A stretch of 55,205 nt of DNA from Parachlorella kessleri (GCA_001598975.1 BBXU01000852.1:1-55205), one strand, 5' to 3'; positions 11,701 to 24,200 are shown, numbered from the stretch's first letter. Numbers and translations: made by a program. Notes: a model not told the origin generated them from the letters alone.

Positions 11701-14700
11701 TGGCAATTAGGTCTGCAGCTGCCCACCAGGTTTCGATAAGCTGCCATCCTTGGATGGTGGCTGGCCTTGCAGAGCTGACCTTCTCTTGTCCTGACAGTGC
11801 TGTACTGCTCTTCCCGTGCACAGGGACTTGGTCTTCCCTCACCATGAGAACGAGCTGGCCCAGTCGCGGGCAGCTGCAGGCAGGTGCTCATGCGGCCACG
11901 ACCATAGCCACCAGGAGAGGGAGGACGCTGCAGATGCTGGCTTTGTACGGTATTGGGTGCACAATGGTGCGGTGGCGAGCGTAACAGTGGGAAGGTGCCC
12001 AGGATTGAATTACGGGAATGTGCTGTTCCTTTGTGTAATACCATGCCTTCCCCTGTGTATGGTTTGGCTGCGTGTTAGTGCCTGTGCTGCACACTCGCTG
12101 CAGGCTTGTGGTTGTGGCCAGCACAAGGCGTTACTGGGCAGGCATGCTTTCCACCAAAACATTCCGTAACCCCAGCTCTTGCTGTGCCGTACTGCCGTGC
12201 AGGCTTCGTGGGTGTTGAAAGAGAAGAGATGCAGGCAGGCGACTATCAAACTCATTTTTTAGCCCCCAGCCCTTGCTGCGCCGGGGTGTCGGTGCGCAGG
12301 CTTTGTGGAAGTGGTCAGCCATGCCGTGACACCAGCCCCTGTTGTGCCGCGCTGTTGTGCAGGCTTTGTGAATGTGGACAGCGAGAAGATGTCCAAGTCG
12401 CTGGGCAACTTCTTCACCATACGTGACGTCACTCAGCAGTACCACCCCGCCGCGCTGCGCTGGTTCCTGGTTGGCACGCAGTACCGCCAGCCTATCAACT
12501 ACACCCAGCGCGCCCTGGAAGAGGTGGGGAGGGGTAGGACCGAATTGGGCGGGAAAAGTTTTGGTCGGGTGTGGCAAGGGATGTGCAGCGCGCCCTGGAA
12601 GAGGTGGGGAGGGGTAGGATCGAAATGGGCGGGCCAAGTTTTGGTCGGGTGTGTGGCAAGGGATGTGCAGCGCGCCCTGGAAGAGGTGGGGAGGGGTAGG
12701 CTCGAAATGGGCGGGAAAAGGGTTGGTCGGGTGTGTGGCAAAGGATGTGCAGCGCGCCCTGGAAGAGGTGGGGAGGGCTGGCTCTTATTGGTGCAACCTG
12801 TGGGGGACTTATGGCATGGATTCGGTGACGTGGTGGTACAGTGTTGGAATGGTTAAGAGAAGGGCTGGAGTGGGTGGTGATGGCGACGCGTGGTTGGTTG
12901 GGTAGCAGCGGATGTGCAGTGCAAGGGTTTGGGTAAGAGGTGCAGAGAACAGCCTGTGGCGTGTCTGTTGGGATACCCCCAAGCATCGTTCAGCTGAGTT
13001 GATGCTTCAGTGCTCCATGGCAGGGATGACCTTGCTTGGGTATGGCTGTGGTTGGCACCCAGGGCTGCAAACAATATAAGGCTCCCTTGCCCCCGCGGGA
13101 AAGTTCCCATGCTTTTGCCAAGGTAATACACCTGTCCTGTCACCCTCAGCAGGCCTCAGACCGGCTGTATTACTTGTACCAGAGCATAGCGGACACAGCA
13201 GAGGCCCTTCAGAGTACCCCGGAGGGCCAGGCAGCCCTGCAGCATGCACAGCAGGCAGCCCAGCAGCCGCTGCACATCCAGCAAGCGGAGCAGCTGTCCA
13301 AGCAGCAGCCGGAACCCAATGGCACCAGCAGTAGCAGCAAGGGCAAGGGGGGTGCATCAGCAGCAGCAGCGGCAGAAGCGGCGACAGGACAACAGGTGTA
13401 CCTAGAGGTCCTGGCGGCACTGAGCGATGACCTCAACACCCCTCTGGCGGTGGCAGCATTGTCGTCGCCGCTGAAGCTGGTGAATGACCTGCTGCATACA
13501 AAGAAGGTACAAATGCAGCCCTTGCACGCCGATGCCTTGTGACGCTGGCCCCTATAGACTCGTAACTCCCACACTAGGGTGCTTTGCGGTGCAGGCCTGA
13601 CCAGCTTAAGAGAACGATACGCTCTAATGTTCATGTGATGCTCCTGACCGGGGGGTGTCACTCATGTTGCTGTACGATCTATGCATGCACAGCAGCTGTC
13701 TTGTAGGGATGGGCATGCAACCTCAGGTTACCGACGTGGGGCCATCTGTGGCAGGGGCAGTGGGAAGTGCCCTGGACTGGTGGGCATGCGGGCTCGGTTT
13801 CTTGGTGCCTGTTGTAGGGCAAGAAGCAGGCGGGGCGGCTACAAGTGCTGGCAGGCTGCTATGAGGCACTCAGTGCCACGCTGAGGCTGCTGGGCCTCTG
13901 GGCAGAGCAGCCACAGGAAGTACTGCAGGAGCTGCGCCAGCTGGCATTAGTCAGGTGACGGACAGAGTGCTGGTTATGACTCCAGGATTTTTGCGGGATA
14001 CGGCCCAAAATATCTGGTCCGCTGCTGCAGCAGCGTTGGCGGTCCTGAGGAAGCAATCCCTGGATTGCTAGGGAAAGATTTTTTCCCATAGCACCAAACC
14101 AGCTGGTGACAATGTTGGGTCGGTGTGTGGTCCAGGCCATGCTTGCTTGTGCCGTGCAGCAGATTCTGCTTCATCCGAGGCTTGGCCGGACGTGTCCACC
14201 TCCAGCTGTCTGGTGCGGCATGTGATTACACAGTTGTTACTGCAGGGCTGGTCTGAGCGAGGAAGAAGTAGCTGCAGCCATTGAAGAGCGAGCAGCAGCC
14301 AGGGCAGCTAAAGATTATGCTGCATCAGATGCTGTGCGGACGCGTCTGGAAGCAGTTGGCATCCTTATCATGGATACACCACAGGTATGCAAGTCTGATC
14401 GCAAGGAAGCATTTGGGGCTTCGAGAGGAGTGTGGTGGGTTGATTGAGCTTGCTGACCAAACTTCCATGCCAGGTGGCATACAATATATCCTTTGCGCCT
14501 TTTTGCTGGGCTTTCTTACAATCATGCGCTCCTGCTTTCCACTGGTCATGCTTTCCACTGGTCATGCAGGGAAGATGGGGTCTGCTCTGATGGATTGTCT
14601 TGCAGACCTTCAGCAATCCCTGGGGCGTACGATCGCAAAACCTATGTTTTAATTCCTGCATGAATGTAGGGAACTACGTGGAAGCCTGGGCCACGGCTGC

Positions 14701-14710
14701 ATGTAGCTGA
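8751..14710 (+). CDS. Cysteinyl-tRNA synthetase (probably organellar)
   Basis: Charges tRNA-Cys. Exons: 8751-8793 (tentative), 8945-9250, 9492-9581, 9890-9984, 10353-10441, 10690-10777, 10968-11097, 11467-11539, 11824-11966, 12363-12523, 13153-13506, 13818-13954, 14246-14384, 14606-14710; 650 aa, ATG to TGA. Class I signatures: SHIGHARAY (HIGH, split by an intron), KMSKS in [12 protein letters not shown], the zinc-site blocks [17 protein letters not shown] and FPHHENE, and RNFTDVDDKI. The first about 75 residues before the core are basic and Ser/Ala-rich, suggesting an organelle transit peptide. The first splice is uncertain: acceptors at 8927 and 8945 both keep frame. The anticodon-side region has a Gln/Ala/Ser-rich insertion in exon 13153-13506. 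The intron after 11539 uses a GC donor. Introns around the KMSKS exon contain repeats listed separately. Confidence 0.93.
12169..12391 (+). repeat. Three degenerate copies of an acceptor plus exon start
   Basis: Three similar blocks begin near 12169, 12262 and 12331. Each runs through a pyrimidine-rich stretch and a gcag acceptor into a GCTT(C/T)GTG exon start (exon-like starts at 12203, 12300 and the real exon at 12363). The first copy reads [10 protein letters not shown], close to the real [10 protein letters not shown]. They lie in the intron before the KMSKS exon of the cysteinyl-tRNA synthetase. Confidence 0.7.
12506..12782 (+). repeat. Four-copy 80-82 bp tandem repeat spanning a splice donor
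   Basis: Copies start at 12506, 12586, 12668 and 12750. The first covers the last 15 coding bases of the CysRS exon (RALEE) and its GTGGGG donor. Later copies repeat acceptor-like gatgtgcag, the same 15 bases and the donor, making potential 15-nt exons at 12589-12603, 12671-12685 and 12753-12767, all phase 0. Confidence 0.88.
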
Positions 14711-15603
14711 GGGAGAGCGACAGGAGCGAGTGCAGCAGGCATAGATGGGGCGGCAGCACACAACACCCTCGCTGGAAGGGACGCAGTGGGGGAGTGAGCT
14801 TGGCAGACCCTTGCCAGCATGTATCAGCTCGTCTGGCAACATTGCTTATCTACTTATGGTACACACTGGTAAGGACCTGTTGCGCTACTCTTGGGTCACA
14901 TGTTGCCACTTCTTATACAGACTCCTCAGCCAGCAAGGGATCATTATGCTGAAAAAAAAAGAAAACACAACAACACCAACAATGCCTGCAAAAGAGGATT
15001 GCAACACCTGCTGCAGCCAGGCCAAACAATGCTTAGCACAACCAACCATTTTATCAGATGAAGGGTGCAAGGCTATCTAATGCAAAGCTACTGCAACATA
15101 AGCTACCACTACCAACGCTGGCAAATGAATGTCAAAACGTCCGACTTTGGCCTGGCGACCATTGATTGGTACACAGTACAGAATGGGTCCTGATATTCAT
15201 AGGTAAGCGACAATGCTTCTCATGCTTACTACCCTAGCATTCCAATGCAGGAGGGAGAGCAGCAACATATAGAAAATAATTTGCATACTACACTCTACAT
15301 AACAGTGCCAACTGGCGCTTCTGGCATGCACGATGGAAAAGCAACCTATGGGCTGTAAAGAATGCTGTTGCACACATATGTAGGCTACTAGTGTACAGGC
15401 AGGCACAGTGCCCCAGTACAGTTCCCTGCTGGCATTGTTACTTGGCAGCAGACATCACAGATTGTCCACTGGGCACACGAACATCAACGAGCCCATGGTC
15501 ACATACCTACCGGGTCTGAAGGTGCCCCCCAAAGCCCATCTACTAAACAATGAACCAACCTTGTCACACCGCACCCTCTTGTGCAACCGTACCTGAAGCC
15601 ATC
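14711..15603. other. Convergent intergenic region, CysRS / P450
   Basis: About 890 bp between two stop codons, with an A-rich stretch near 14950-14980. It probably holds both 3' UTRs; no gene or repeat is visible. Confidence 0.5.
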
Positions 15604-18600
15604 TCACACCCTGGCCACCGCGTTCAGCCAGATGCCTCCCCGGGGGCTCAGTGTGAGAGCCGAGGACAAATCCAGGGGCCCCTTGTGGCGCTGGCTGTTC
15701 AGACTGAAGTCAAACTGCAGCAGCAGGCGCGCCACCGCCAGCACCGCCTCCTCCCTTGCTAGCCTGCAGATACGAAGTCGTCGCAACGACACAGAATCTG
15801 AGAATACCTGATGCCAGCAGGTCAGGGCAGAGCAGGCGGAGCAGAGTTTCCATGTTGCTTGGCGACTGGCTGTGAGCCAGGCAAGGGCTTTTCTGTCGCT
15901 GCGTCGCTTTGCAAGTCACTGCATGTGTGTAAAACAGCCCACAACACCCCTCGGCCCACAACACCCTGGGAGTTCAACTCTCCAACTAACAGTGGTCTGT
16001 GCCCAGCCTGTCACCTGTGGCCCAGGCACTTGCGCGGCCCCACGCCAAACGGGATGTAGGCGTAGGGGTGGCGCTGGCTGTTCTCCTGGCTGTCGGCCAG
16101 GAATCGCTCCGGCCTGCATCACGACATGTAGAAAGAAAGAACGGATTCAAAAAGCGTGACAGCATCAACTTGCGTGGACCACTCAGGTCCACGCTACTCC
16201 GTTGGCTTAAGGCAGCGCACTGCGCAACCGCAGGCACAACAAGCCGACTTTCTCTGTTCCCTTTGGTAGGCCTGATTCGGCGTGTGGGACGGCTCCTGAC
16301 CAGCTCTGCACACCACCCCCCTCAAGCCATGATGCTGCCTGGAGCAACGCTTAAACACTTCTGGGCATGCGCAACCTCCCAGTGCACACAACAATGCCCA
16401 GTGCCCAACAGTGCTCACCTACACTGCTGCGGCTCGGGGAAGCGCAGCGGGTCGTGGTGGAGCGCCCAAACATTCATCATGACCCTACTCTCGGCAGGGA
16501 TGGCATACTTGCCCACCCTTGACGGCTCATGCGGCTGCCGCATCTGCAATCCCAGCCAGGAAGGGAGCAGGTAAGACAGCAGTCCAAACCTAGCTTCTCT
16601 GCACTTGGCTTCTTGCCCACAGCAATCATGATAGGGAGGAAGGCATAGATGCTAGTAGAACGCTATGAGAGCGCACGGCAACCAGGAAGCAGACCCCACC
16701 TGCTCATGGGGGACTCTTGTGTGATGGCTCCTTTCCCAAGGCGAAGAGGAGCCTGAAGAGGTACATCAACCATCGCTTCCACAAGAAGAACTACCCACCA
16801 GCGCCACGAGCGCAGTCACAGGCGGGTACATCCGCAGCGCCTCAAAGAAGGTCGCCTCCAGCAGTGGCAGCTGCTGTAGGTGTTCAAAGCCGAGGGGAGC
16901 GCCAGGACTCAGGCCCAACCCCTCCACTTCCTGCCGCAGGCGCTCCTGCAAAAGCGACAGAACATGGGCACATAAGCCTTGCTTGGCTTGCGACTCTTGC
17001 GAGCGCTTGATGTTGGTGAACACAAAGTGCCACTGCCCAGGGACCTTTGCACCTGCCTGAGCCGCTCCTGCAGTATGCGGAAAGGATGGGAGGCTATGCG
17101 TTCGCCAGGCGAGTCAGATGGTTCAGGTGAATCAGATGCCCCTCAGGCATGCACGCTGACAGGTATCAGGAAAGCTAGGTTTCCATAGGTTCACAAAGGA
17201 TGCCTAGAAGGCCAAATAGCACTTGGCCGGTACACTACGACCGGGAGCTACCCTGAGCTGCCTGTCGCCCTGAGCTAACAGCTAGTTCACTTGGCATGTG
17301 CCATATCATGACCTCCAAGGGCCGGCCAAGATGAACCCTTCTACTGCAGCCTGCAACCTACCTGCAGCTCGGGAGACTTGGCAACTTCAAACATCATGTA
17401 ACCAAGCGCCGTTGATGTTGTCTCATACCCTGAACCAGAGCGAGGCATTCAATAAAGGGACTTGTGCTGGTAAGAAAAGAGAATAAATATATGCCGAGGG
17501 CTCGCCGCCCAGCCGGTGCTGAGCGCCGAGTGATGCCCTGTGGGCACCGGTCAGGGGCGTGTGTTAAGGGAGCACCATCGGTTATGCCCCCATAGGCATA
17601 TAGCCCACAGAGTGGCCTCAGGCGCTACCGGAACTTGTGCTGGTAGTAAAGGTGAACTACAGAGGTGACCCCAAACTCATATGTACCGCCGCCAGCTGCT
17701 TGGCTAGGTGGACTTGGCCCATGAAGAGCAGGCAGGCTGACGGCAGCCAAGCCGGACAGATCGAGGATGCAAGAGAAAGATGCATGGGCTACCGCATGCA
17801 GCAGGGTGCAATCGACCGGGGCCATGGCCACTACATTTGTCAAGGGTACGGCGCATAACCAAGCCCATAACCAAACAATGCTGACCTGCCAGCAGCAGTG
17901 TGTAGGCTTGGGAGCAGATGTCAAGATCGCTCAGGGGCCCTCCGGTCTTGGAGTCCTTGGTACTCCTGCACCAGGCATCATTTCAATCTGCTGGCGGGTA
18001 AATCAATCCATCCACCCATCATCCAGTCAATCACGCTTCCCACAGCAGCATAAAGTAGTCTGCAAGAGGATAGTACTAACCTGCTAGACAGTCCCTTCTA
18101 TTTCTTACAGAGGGTACCTTGACAGCACCAAACTGCGAGGCTGGCCCGAACAGCTCCTCACCCGCTCTGCGCTGCCTGGTGTCCATTCAAAGCCTAGGCT
18201 GGGGGTAGCACATGGTACAGTCAAATAGCAGTGTTTCCTCTGTCATGTCTGCTGTTCATTCTTGTACAACCGATGGGAGCTGTTGGACACGCTCACCTCA
18301 GTGTGTGGATCACACTATTGGCCGCCGGTATTGTGTCTCTGTATAGCCTCCGTGCCCGCTCAAAAGCCTGCGACTGCGCCCATTCCATGCCGCTAGCAAT
18401 AGGCTGCTTGGCTGCTGAGACAGGCCCGTGCTTTGCCTGCTGCGCCACCTCACCGTCAGCTGCTGAGCCGGCCGCCCTGCTGTTGCCGGCAGCCGTGGCA
18501 TTAGCCACGAGACGGATGGTAGCCGCAGAACCGACTGCGGCAGGCTTCTCTTGTGAAGTAGCCTGAGCCTGCTTCCCATCCTCAGCAGGCTGTGGTCTCT

Positions 18601-20554
18601 TCTCCACCGCTGCAGAAGCCTGCTTGCCCTCCGTCGCCCGCCTGGCATTGTCAAGCAGCTGTTGTGACAGGCCGTACACATACATCTGCGCTTCGGAAAT
18701 GGCCCCCACCCGCACTGAGCCCAGCCAAACAGCCAGCCAGCCCCACAAAACCCTGCAGCCAGCGAGCAACCAACAGTCATGCTTCCTGTCGGCTCAATTG
18801 GGCCGCGACAGGATATTGCGAGGATATTGCGAGGATATTGCGAGTTGCACTGCAACCGGTTTGCTGGCCTGGGGACAACTTCCTGGACAATGCAGATATG
18901 ACTGTAGCCAGCTTTTCGAAATATCATAACGCTCGCTAAGGACCAAGATGAAAATGTGTACATGTGGGACAGCAGGCAGAGGCTACAATGCATACCCAGG
19001 TTGAGCCCACCTTTTGGTATACTGCTCCAACCAACAACAGGCCAAGCAGGTGCCGTGGCAGCACAGCACAGCGAGGTAGGGCACAGCACAGTATATCATA
19101 GGACAGCACGCCACTCTCACTTGAGGTCTGGGACCAGCAGCGCCATGATCGAGATCCAGGGGTTGGTGTCCCGCGGTGGCCGGAAAACTGTCTGAGCGGC
19201 CGTGACCGCCTCGCTGTGCTTGCCTGACCCGCTGGTGTCAAAGTTGACCCTACGGCAGACATGAATGGAAGGATGTGCGCCTGACCATGCTGTCATAACT
19301 ATCTCCCTTGTTCGTCATCATATGGGCCAATGCAAAACAAGAGCAATGCAAGGGAGATTGCTACCCTTTGCCATGTTCGACCTCACATCGAAAAAACTGT
19401 TGCAACTACATACTACATCATAGGGGGACCCTGCTGCCACAAACTGCCTTCCCGACCCACCCGAAAGCAGTTCTGCCGATGACATCGAACGTCATGCCTG
19501 CCAAGGCTTCACTCATGTTGATGCTCTTCCCCTTGGACGACACCATAGCCAGCCTCCCAGACAAGCCATCCATAGCCTGAAGCAGGTGACAGGCCACTTA
19601 GAACTCCTCCTAAAGTGCCGCAGCTGGCAAATTGGACATGCTTCAAAATGGCCCACGGATCAATGAACTGTCAAACAAGGACACCAAAAGAGAAATTTGC
19701 CACCCACATGCAAAGGTGCCAATGCCAGCTCCTCATTTGACTCCAGTTCCACCCCAGGCTGCTCAGGTGTCGCTGCTGAGTGCGGCATTCACTCAGCTGG
19801 CTAGCTACCTGGTTGATCGTCGGTGCGTAGGATTCTAGCGCGCCCTGCTTGAAGAGTGGCTCACAGGCAGCCCTCAGCCCACGCCAGCTTTTGCCCCTGC
19901 AGCATCACCAACATGTTCTCACTCTTGCCATCCCTAACATCAAAACTCTGACCGCTTCAAGCATAAGGAGGTGGATTGCAAGTCTTGCACCATGGTAGGC
20001 AGTGGAGGCTGTCTCTACTGCAATACTAGATGAGGTGGCCATTACCCACGTGGCTAGCAGGACTCCTCGATTCTGGAAGTCCTCCTCCTCCCTCTTCCCT
20101 AGCAGTGCCATGGGCGCTGGCCGGTCATGGAAAACCTTGAACCTCACACCCACGTCCTTGATCAAGTCTGGGTCTGCAGACAGGAGATGCGTCACATGTT
20201 ATCCATCGCAGCCTTGCCTGCGTGCATCTGGAGGCCCTAGGGCTGGGCCAAATTTGGAAATAGCATTTCCAAAGTGCAGACGTTATTCCAACCTGATAGG
20301 ACGACACACGGGTTCCGTCCCAGGTAAAAGACGTAGCAGGGACCATACTGCCTGGCCCACCGCTGCAGGGCTATGTGACTCTTGCCAGGGGGCCCCAGCT
20401 GACGGAGGTTCCCCACTAGCCAGCTGGGTCGTGGGCCTGGAAGGTGACGGTGTGCCCAGCGTTTTGGGATGTTGAAACCGTACAAGATGAAGGCTATAAG
20501 TAAGCTGATTACGGCTGAAAAGGCCCACCCCAGTATGTCAACCAACGATACCAT
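15604..20554 (-). CDS. Cytochrome P450, membrane-anchored
   Basis: Heme monooxygenase; substrate unknown. Exons: 20293-20554, 20050-20173, 19809-19896, 19461-19576, 19121-19249, 18297-18752, 18118-18175, 17886-17955, 17362-17429, 16799-16945, 16419-16543, 16015-16113, 15604-15763; 633 aa, ATG to TGA. The N-terminus has one hydrophobic anchor ([13 protein letters not shown]) followed by the hinge [13 protein letters not shown], typical of microsomal P450s. Core motifs: I-helix [11 protein letters not shown]-helix EALR, PERF, and the heme loop [13 protein letters not shown] with the Cys ligand. Exon 18297-18752 adds an Ala/Gln/Lys-rich insertion before the I-helix, making the protein longer than the usual about 500 aa. 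The acceptor of exon 17886-17955 is ambiguous by a few codons. ATG 20554 is the first ATG of the anchor frame. The intron upstream of the K-helix exon carries a decoy copy of that exon's first 15 bases. Confidence 0.92.
17053..17067 (-). repeat. Decoy 15-nt copy of a P450 exon start
   Basis: On the minus strand, ctgcag, 15 bases encoding ERLRQ, then gtgcaa. The real exon at 16945 also starts ERLRQ after gcag. The copy has its own acceptor and donor and is phase 0. Confidence 0.7.
18810..18842 (+). repeat. Three perfect 11-bp tandem copies (aggatattgcg)
   Basis: Three head-to-tail 11-bp units inside the P450 intron 18753-19120. No coding role; likely simple slippage. Confidence 0.9.
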
Positions 20555-21296
20555 GTTCAAGGTGACAGGAACGTACAGCAGTAGTAGTTGGACTGCAAAG
20601 TGGGTATCAGTAGGTCTGCAATAGGAGGACTTACTTATTACGACACAGAACAGATGCCGAAACGGCGGGGTAGCTGGTCTCGCGCTCGGTTTCAGGTTCT
20701 GTGGAGGCGCGCCTGGCGCCGAACCCTGCTAGGGCCTGCTGCCAGCCAGCTGGCCTCCCCTTGGCCGTCCATGTTCTGCCAGTCTTCTGCCCTCCCCGGC
20801 TCCATTGGTTACTGCAAATTTACCCCATACTTGCGTTGCCGCTCACTGAGGGTTGCCTCAGCCCAATGGGCTTGAGTCACATGCCTGGTATTGAGCAGCG
20901 AGGCTTGCAATTGTGGCTGCAATGACTTGGTCAGGGCAAGTGAGTGCTTTGTTTGAGCTACCCTTCGCAGACGTGCTGTGCAGCCAATTGAGGCTGATGG
21001 TGGCTGGGTCTCAGATGGGCTGTTGCGATCACTACATTGACAAAGCTGTGGGCCATGGTACTCTCGTAGCCTCGCACACTCACGTAGACAGGCCTCATTG
21101 ACAGGCTGATTGACTGGTTGACATACAGTTGTGGGCAAGGGGCAGCCTGCAGCACCCCACCTAGTCAACCTGTCAGTTCCTTGCCACAGCCTGCCAATGC
21201 CACCCTTTACAGCCATACCTTTAGCCAGTGGCAGCAAATGCGGCTGTCATGTTTTACACATGGGCATGCCTGAGATGACAATCCTACAAACACCCA
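20555..21296. other. Intergenic region between two minus-strand genes
   Basis: About 740 bp holding the P450 promoter and the carboxypeptidase 3' UTR. I see open frames only of the length expected by chance. Confidence 0.45.
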
Positions 21297-24200
21297 TCAG
21301 GCAGGTGCAAGGAAGACGTCAAGTCCAACCCCAGAGCCGTCGCCAGGCACAGTGACGTTGGTGGTCTCAGTGACGTATCCAGGGGCGCTGAACATCACAG
21401 TGTAGTCCCCAGGGGCGAGGGGCCGGTAGAAGTCGCCGTAAGGAGACTTGGACTTCACCACCTTGTCGATTCCCTCCACTGCAGTGAGGGGACAGGTGTG
21501 CCACAGCTTATATGTGCGCCCTCGGAACCATCCTACCTGTTGCCATAACTATACAGTCAAGAGTTGTTGGTGCTTCTTCTTATGCACTCGGGTGCGACAG
21601 GCAGCTCAGAAGGTTGTGAACCTCAGTATTGAGATATTATTCAGATGCTCGGGTCTGCAAGCCATGCCAGACTGCAGCCGAGCATTGATTTTCTTCATGC
21701 ACACAGAGCCAGCACTGCAGGCATTCGGGCAGGCTAAGAACGCGTTGCTGAAGAGGTACAACACCTGTCACGTCGGCTATTAGCAGCAGGGTTGTCGTGC
21801 GCCCCCCCGGTGCAGTGGAGTTACCCTTCCTTCCATACACCGCCCCAGCTGCATCCGGCCGGGACTGGTATACCCTGCCCCTCACCCTGCACAAGCGCCC
21901 CGCAGAAGGTCGAGTCTTGTCCATCTACAGTGTCTTAGTGCACCCACCGCGCCGTCCCTTTAACCCATACTCAGATTGATGCCACATACCGGGCCCTCTC
22001 CGCGCTGCCAGGAATCCCCCGGTGATGCCAACAACGAGCCAGAACAGTTGGTAAGCCCTCCCCAGGGCACCTGGTACACAAAGGAGCACTTGATGACTGC
22101 ATCATCATGCCAGCTCAGCGGCACCTCAGCTTCGGCGTCTCAACAGACTCTGCCCTGGCAACCAAATTCACCCTCCTAGGGCCGCGGTAAGTACATAGTC
22201 CAGCAGGGACTGCCGGTTGTCCTCCCACAGCTGGTAAAGGTTTGAGGGTGTTTTGTTCTTGCTCAGCTCCAGGGTCACATCAAAATCTCCCGCCGCCACG
22301 TAATCCCAGTCCTACAACAGCAAAGCCCATTCGCAGCTCAGATGGCAACGGACACAAATGCATGAAAACTTGGTAGGTCAGAGGGTGCCTTAGGTTTTGG
22401 ACTAGGTGAACTAAGACCTGTAGTCTGATGCTGACAGTGGGTTGAAGTAAGGAGCATGGATAGGCAGCTGGGGACTGACATGGCATGAGCTGAGACCATG
22501 CGACCAGCAAGCGCTTTGAAGTGAGGCGGGACAGGCTTCCCACTTGCATGGCGCTTTTATATATCGGCATGGCATGGACTGTCTTCTCACCTGCATTCCA
22601 CCATATATGCCGTACCATGCAGCACCATTCGTGATCCCGTTCTCAAAGTCCTGCACGCAATTAGTGCGGGTCACCTCAGCCTGCACGCCCTCAGGGCTGG
22701 GGTTTGACATGAGTCTTCAACCCTGTGACTAGTCAAGGGCAGCAGCCAGCACGCTGATATCCCCGGAATAGGAGCAGATCCAGGACAGCCTTTGTAATTT
22801 GAATTCAAAGAAGGGAGATGCACCCTCATGTGCACAGCTGGTACCTGTGACTTGAGCAGCCCAGGGTTGTGCTGGGCGTACACCAGGGACAGGTAGCGGA
22901 AGGTCTCGTCATCAGAAGACGCATTGTAGGTGGCGATCTGGCCACTGGCTGTGCCGTCCCATGGGTAGTTGACCTGTGCAGGAAGCCAGTAGGAGGGCAT
23001 GAAGGCCAAGCTGGAGGGCCAGCAGCTTGGCAATGCGGCCAAAAATCAATGGGTAGGCAACAAGGTCAAACACCAGTGCAGTATGCATGCATTTAGGAAG
23101 GACGGGGGTCCACAGCCAGCCACAGCTCGCTGCACTTCCCTGTCAGGCATTGCTCAGACTTGGAGCTGGACTCACCACGAGCTCCCCCTGCAGTAAGAGG
23201 GCAGCTCCTGCTCTCATGGAGGCTCATGGCACATGTGCTTGCTTGCTGCAGGTGCAGCAATGTCGAGGTGGATCACTGCGCCCTTGTGCGACGACACAGC
23301 ATGTACATGGCACAGGGCCCAGTCACAGCACGCGCTGGGGGCCGCAGAGGCTGGTGTGACAGAAAGTCGCTAGGGCGAGGCCCAGTGAGCGAGATTGGTC
23401 CTCTGACAACTATAGCAAGAAGTTACCCACCTCGTGTAGGCTGCCACCAGCCACAAAGCCTCCTGGCGTGTGGAGGGTCCAGTTCATGACGGCCTGGACC
23501 TCCGGCTCCTCCCTGCCAGAGGGCTGCAAGGAAGGGTTGATGATGGGGTCTGCACGCACAATGGCTAGGCTGCCACGTGTCACCAGGACCAGCAGCACAG
23601 ACTGCTGCTGCCAGCAAGGCGGTGAGGCACCTTGCGGTTCCTCTGCCGCGCCAGGTGTTGCACACACGACTAATTACACGGGCGGGCAGGCCCTGCGGCA
23701 TCCCACTGGCAGCCAGTCCAAACTTGGGTGGGACTTTGCCGGCTTCCCGGTGGCATCCAGACCAAACCTGACTGCAACTTTGGTTCATTGTGGGCCAGGG
23801 CATGCAAGCTGCATGCAGATGGCCTTACCCGGAAAGTTTCTGTTCAAGTCTCGTTGGTGCCTGCAGTGCATGGAGCAAGGGCTAGGCGGCACAAGAGGAC
23901 TCCCCACGGGATGCATGCAAGCTGTTGAAGCAGATCAACTTCGTATTATCCGCCCTGCAGTGCTAGTCAGACACAACACTTGGGGATACGTCACCGCAGC
24001 CACTTGTTTACCCCGCAAGCTAGCCGATGGTATCTTGTGGACTACGCTGTGTCATCCCGTTCCGGTACTCACGCATTGAGTCTGTCGTGAGCTTCATAGC
24101 CGTCAGGGTTCATGCTGGGCAGCAGGAACAGGTGCATGTCCTGCACCACCCGCTTTGCAACTGGGTCCGTCTTGTAATTCTGGCACAGCCACTCAGCCAG

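Noticed and set aside
12506..12782. Regularly spaced repeats resembling a CRISPR array
   Set aside because: Units are contiguous tandem copies with no unique spacers, in an intron of a eukaryotic gene.
12495..12986. Long minus-strand open frames rich in Pro/Ser across the CysRS repeat
   Set aside because: They repeat with the 80-82 bp unit and are the antisense of a confirmed exon and intron; no independent coding signal.
20809..21237. Minus-strand open frame of 142 codons between P450 and carboxypeptidase
   Set aside because: No family motif, no splice link to either gene, non-ATG start and mixed composition; length is expected by chance at this GC content.
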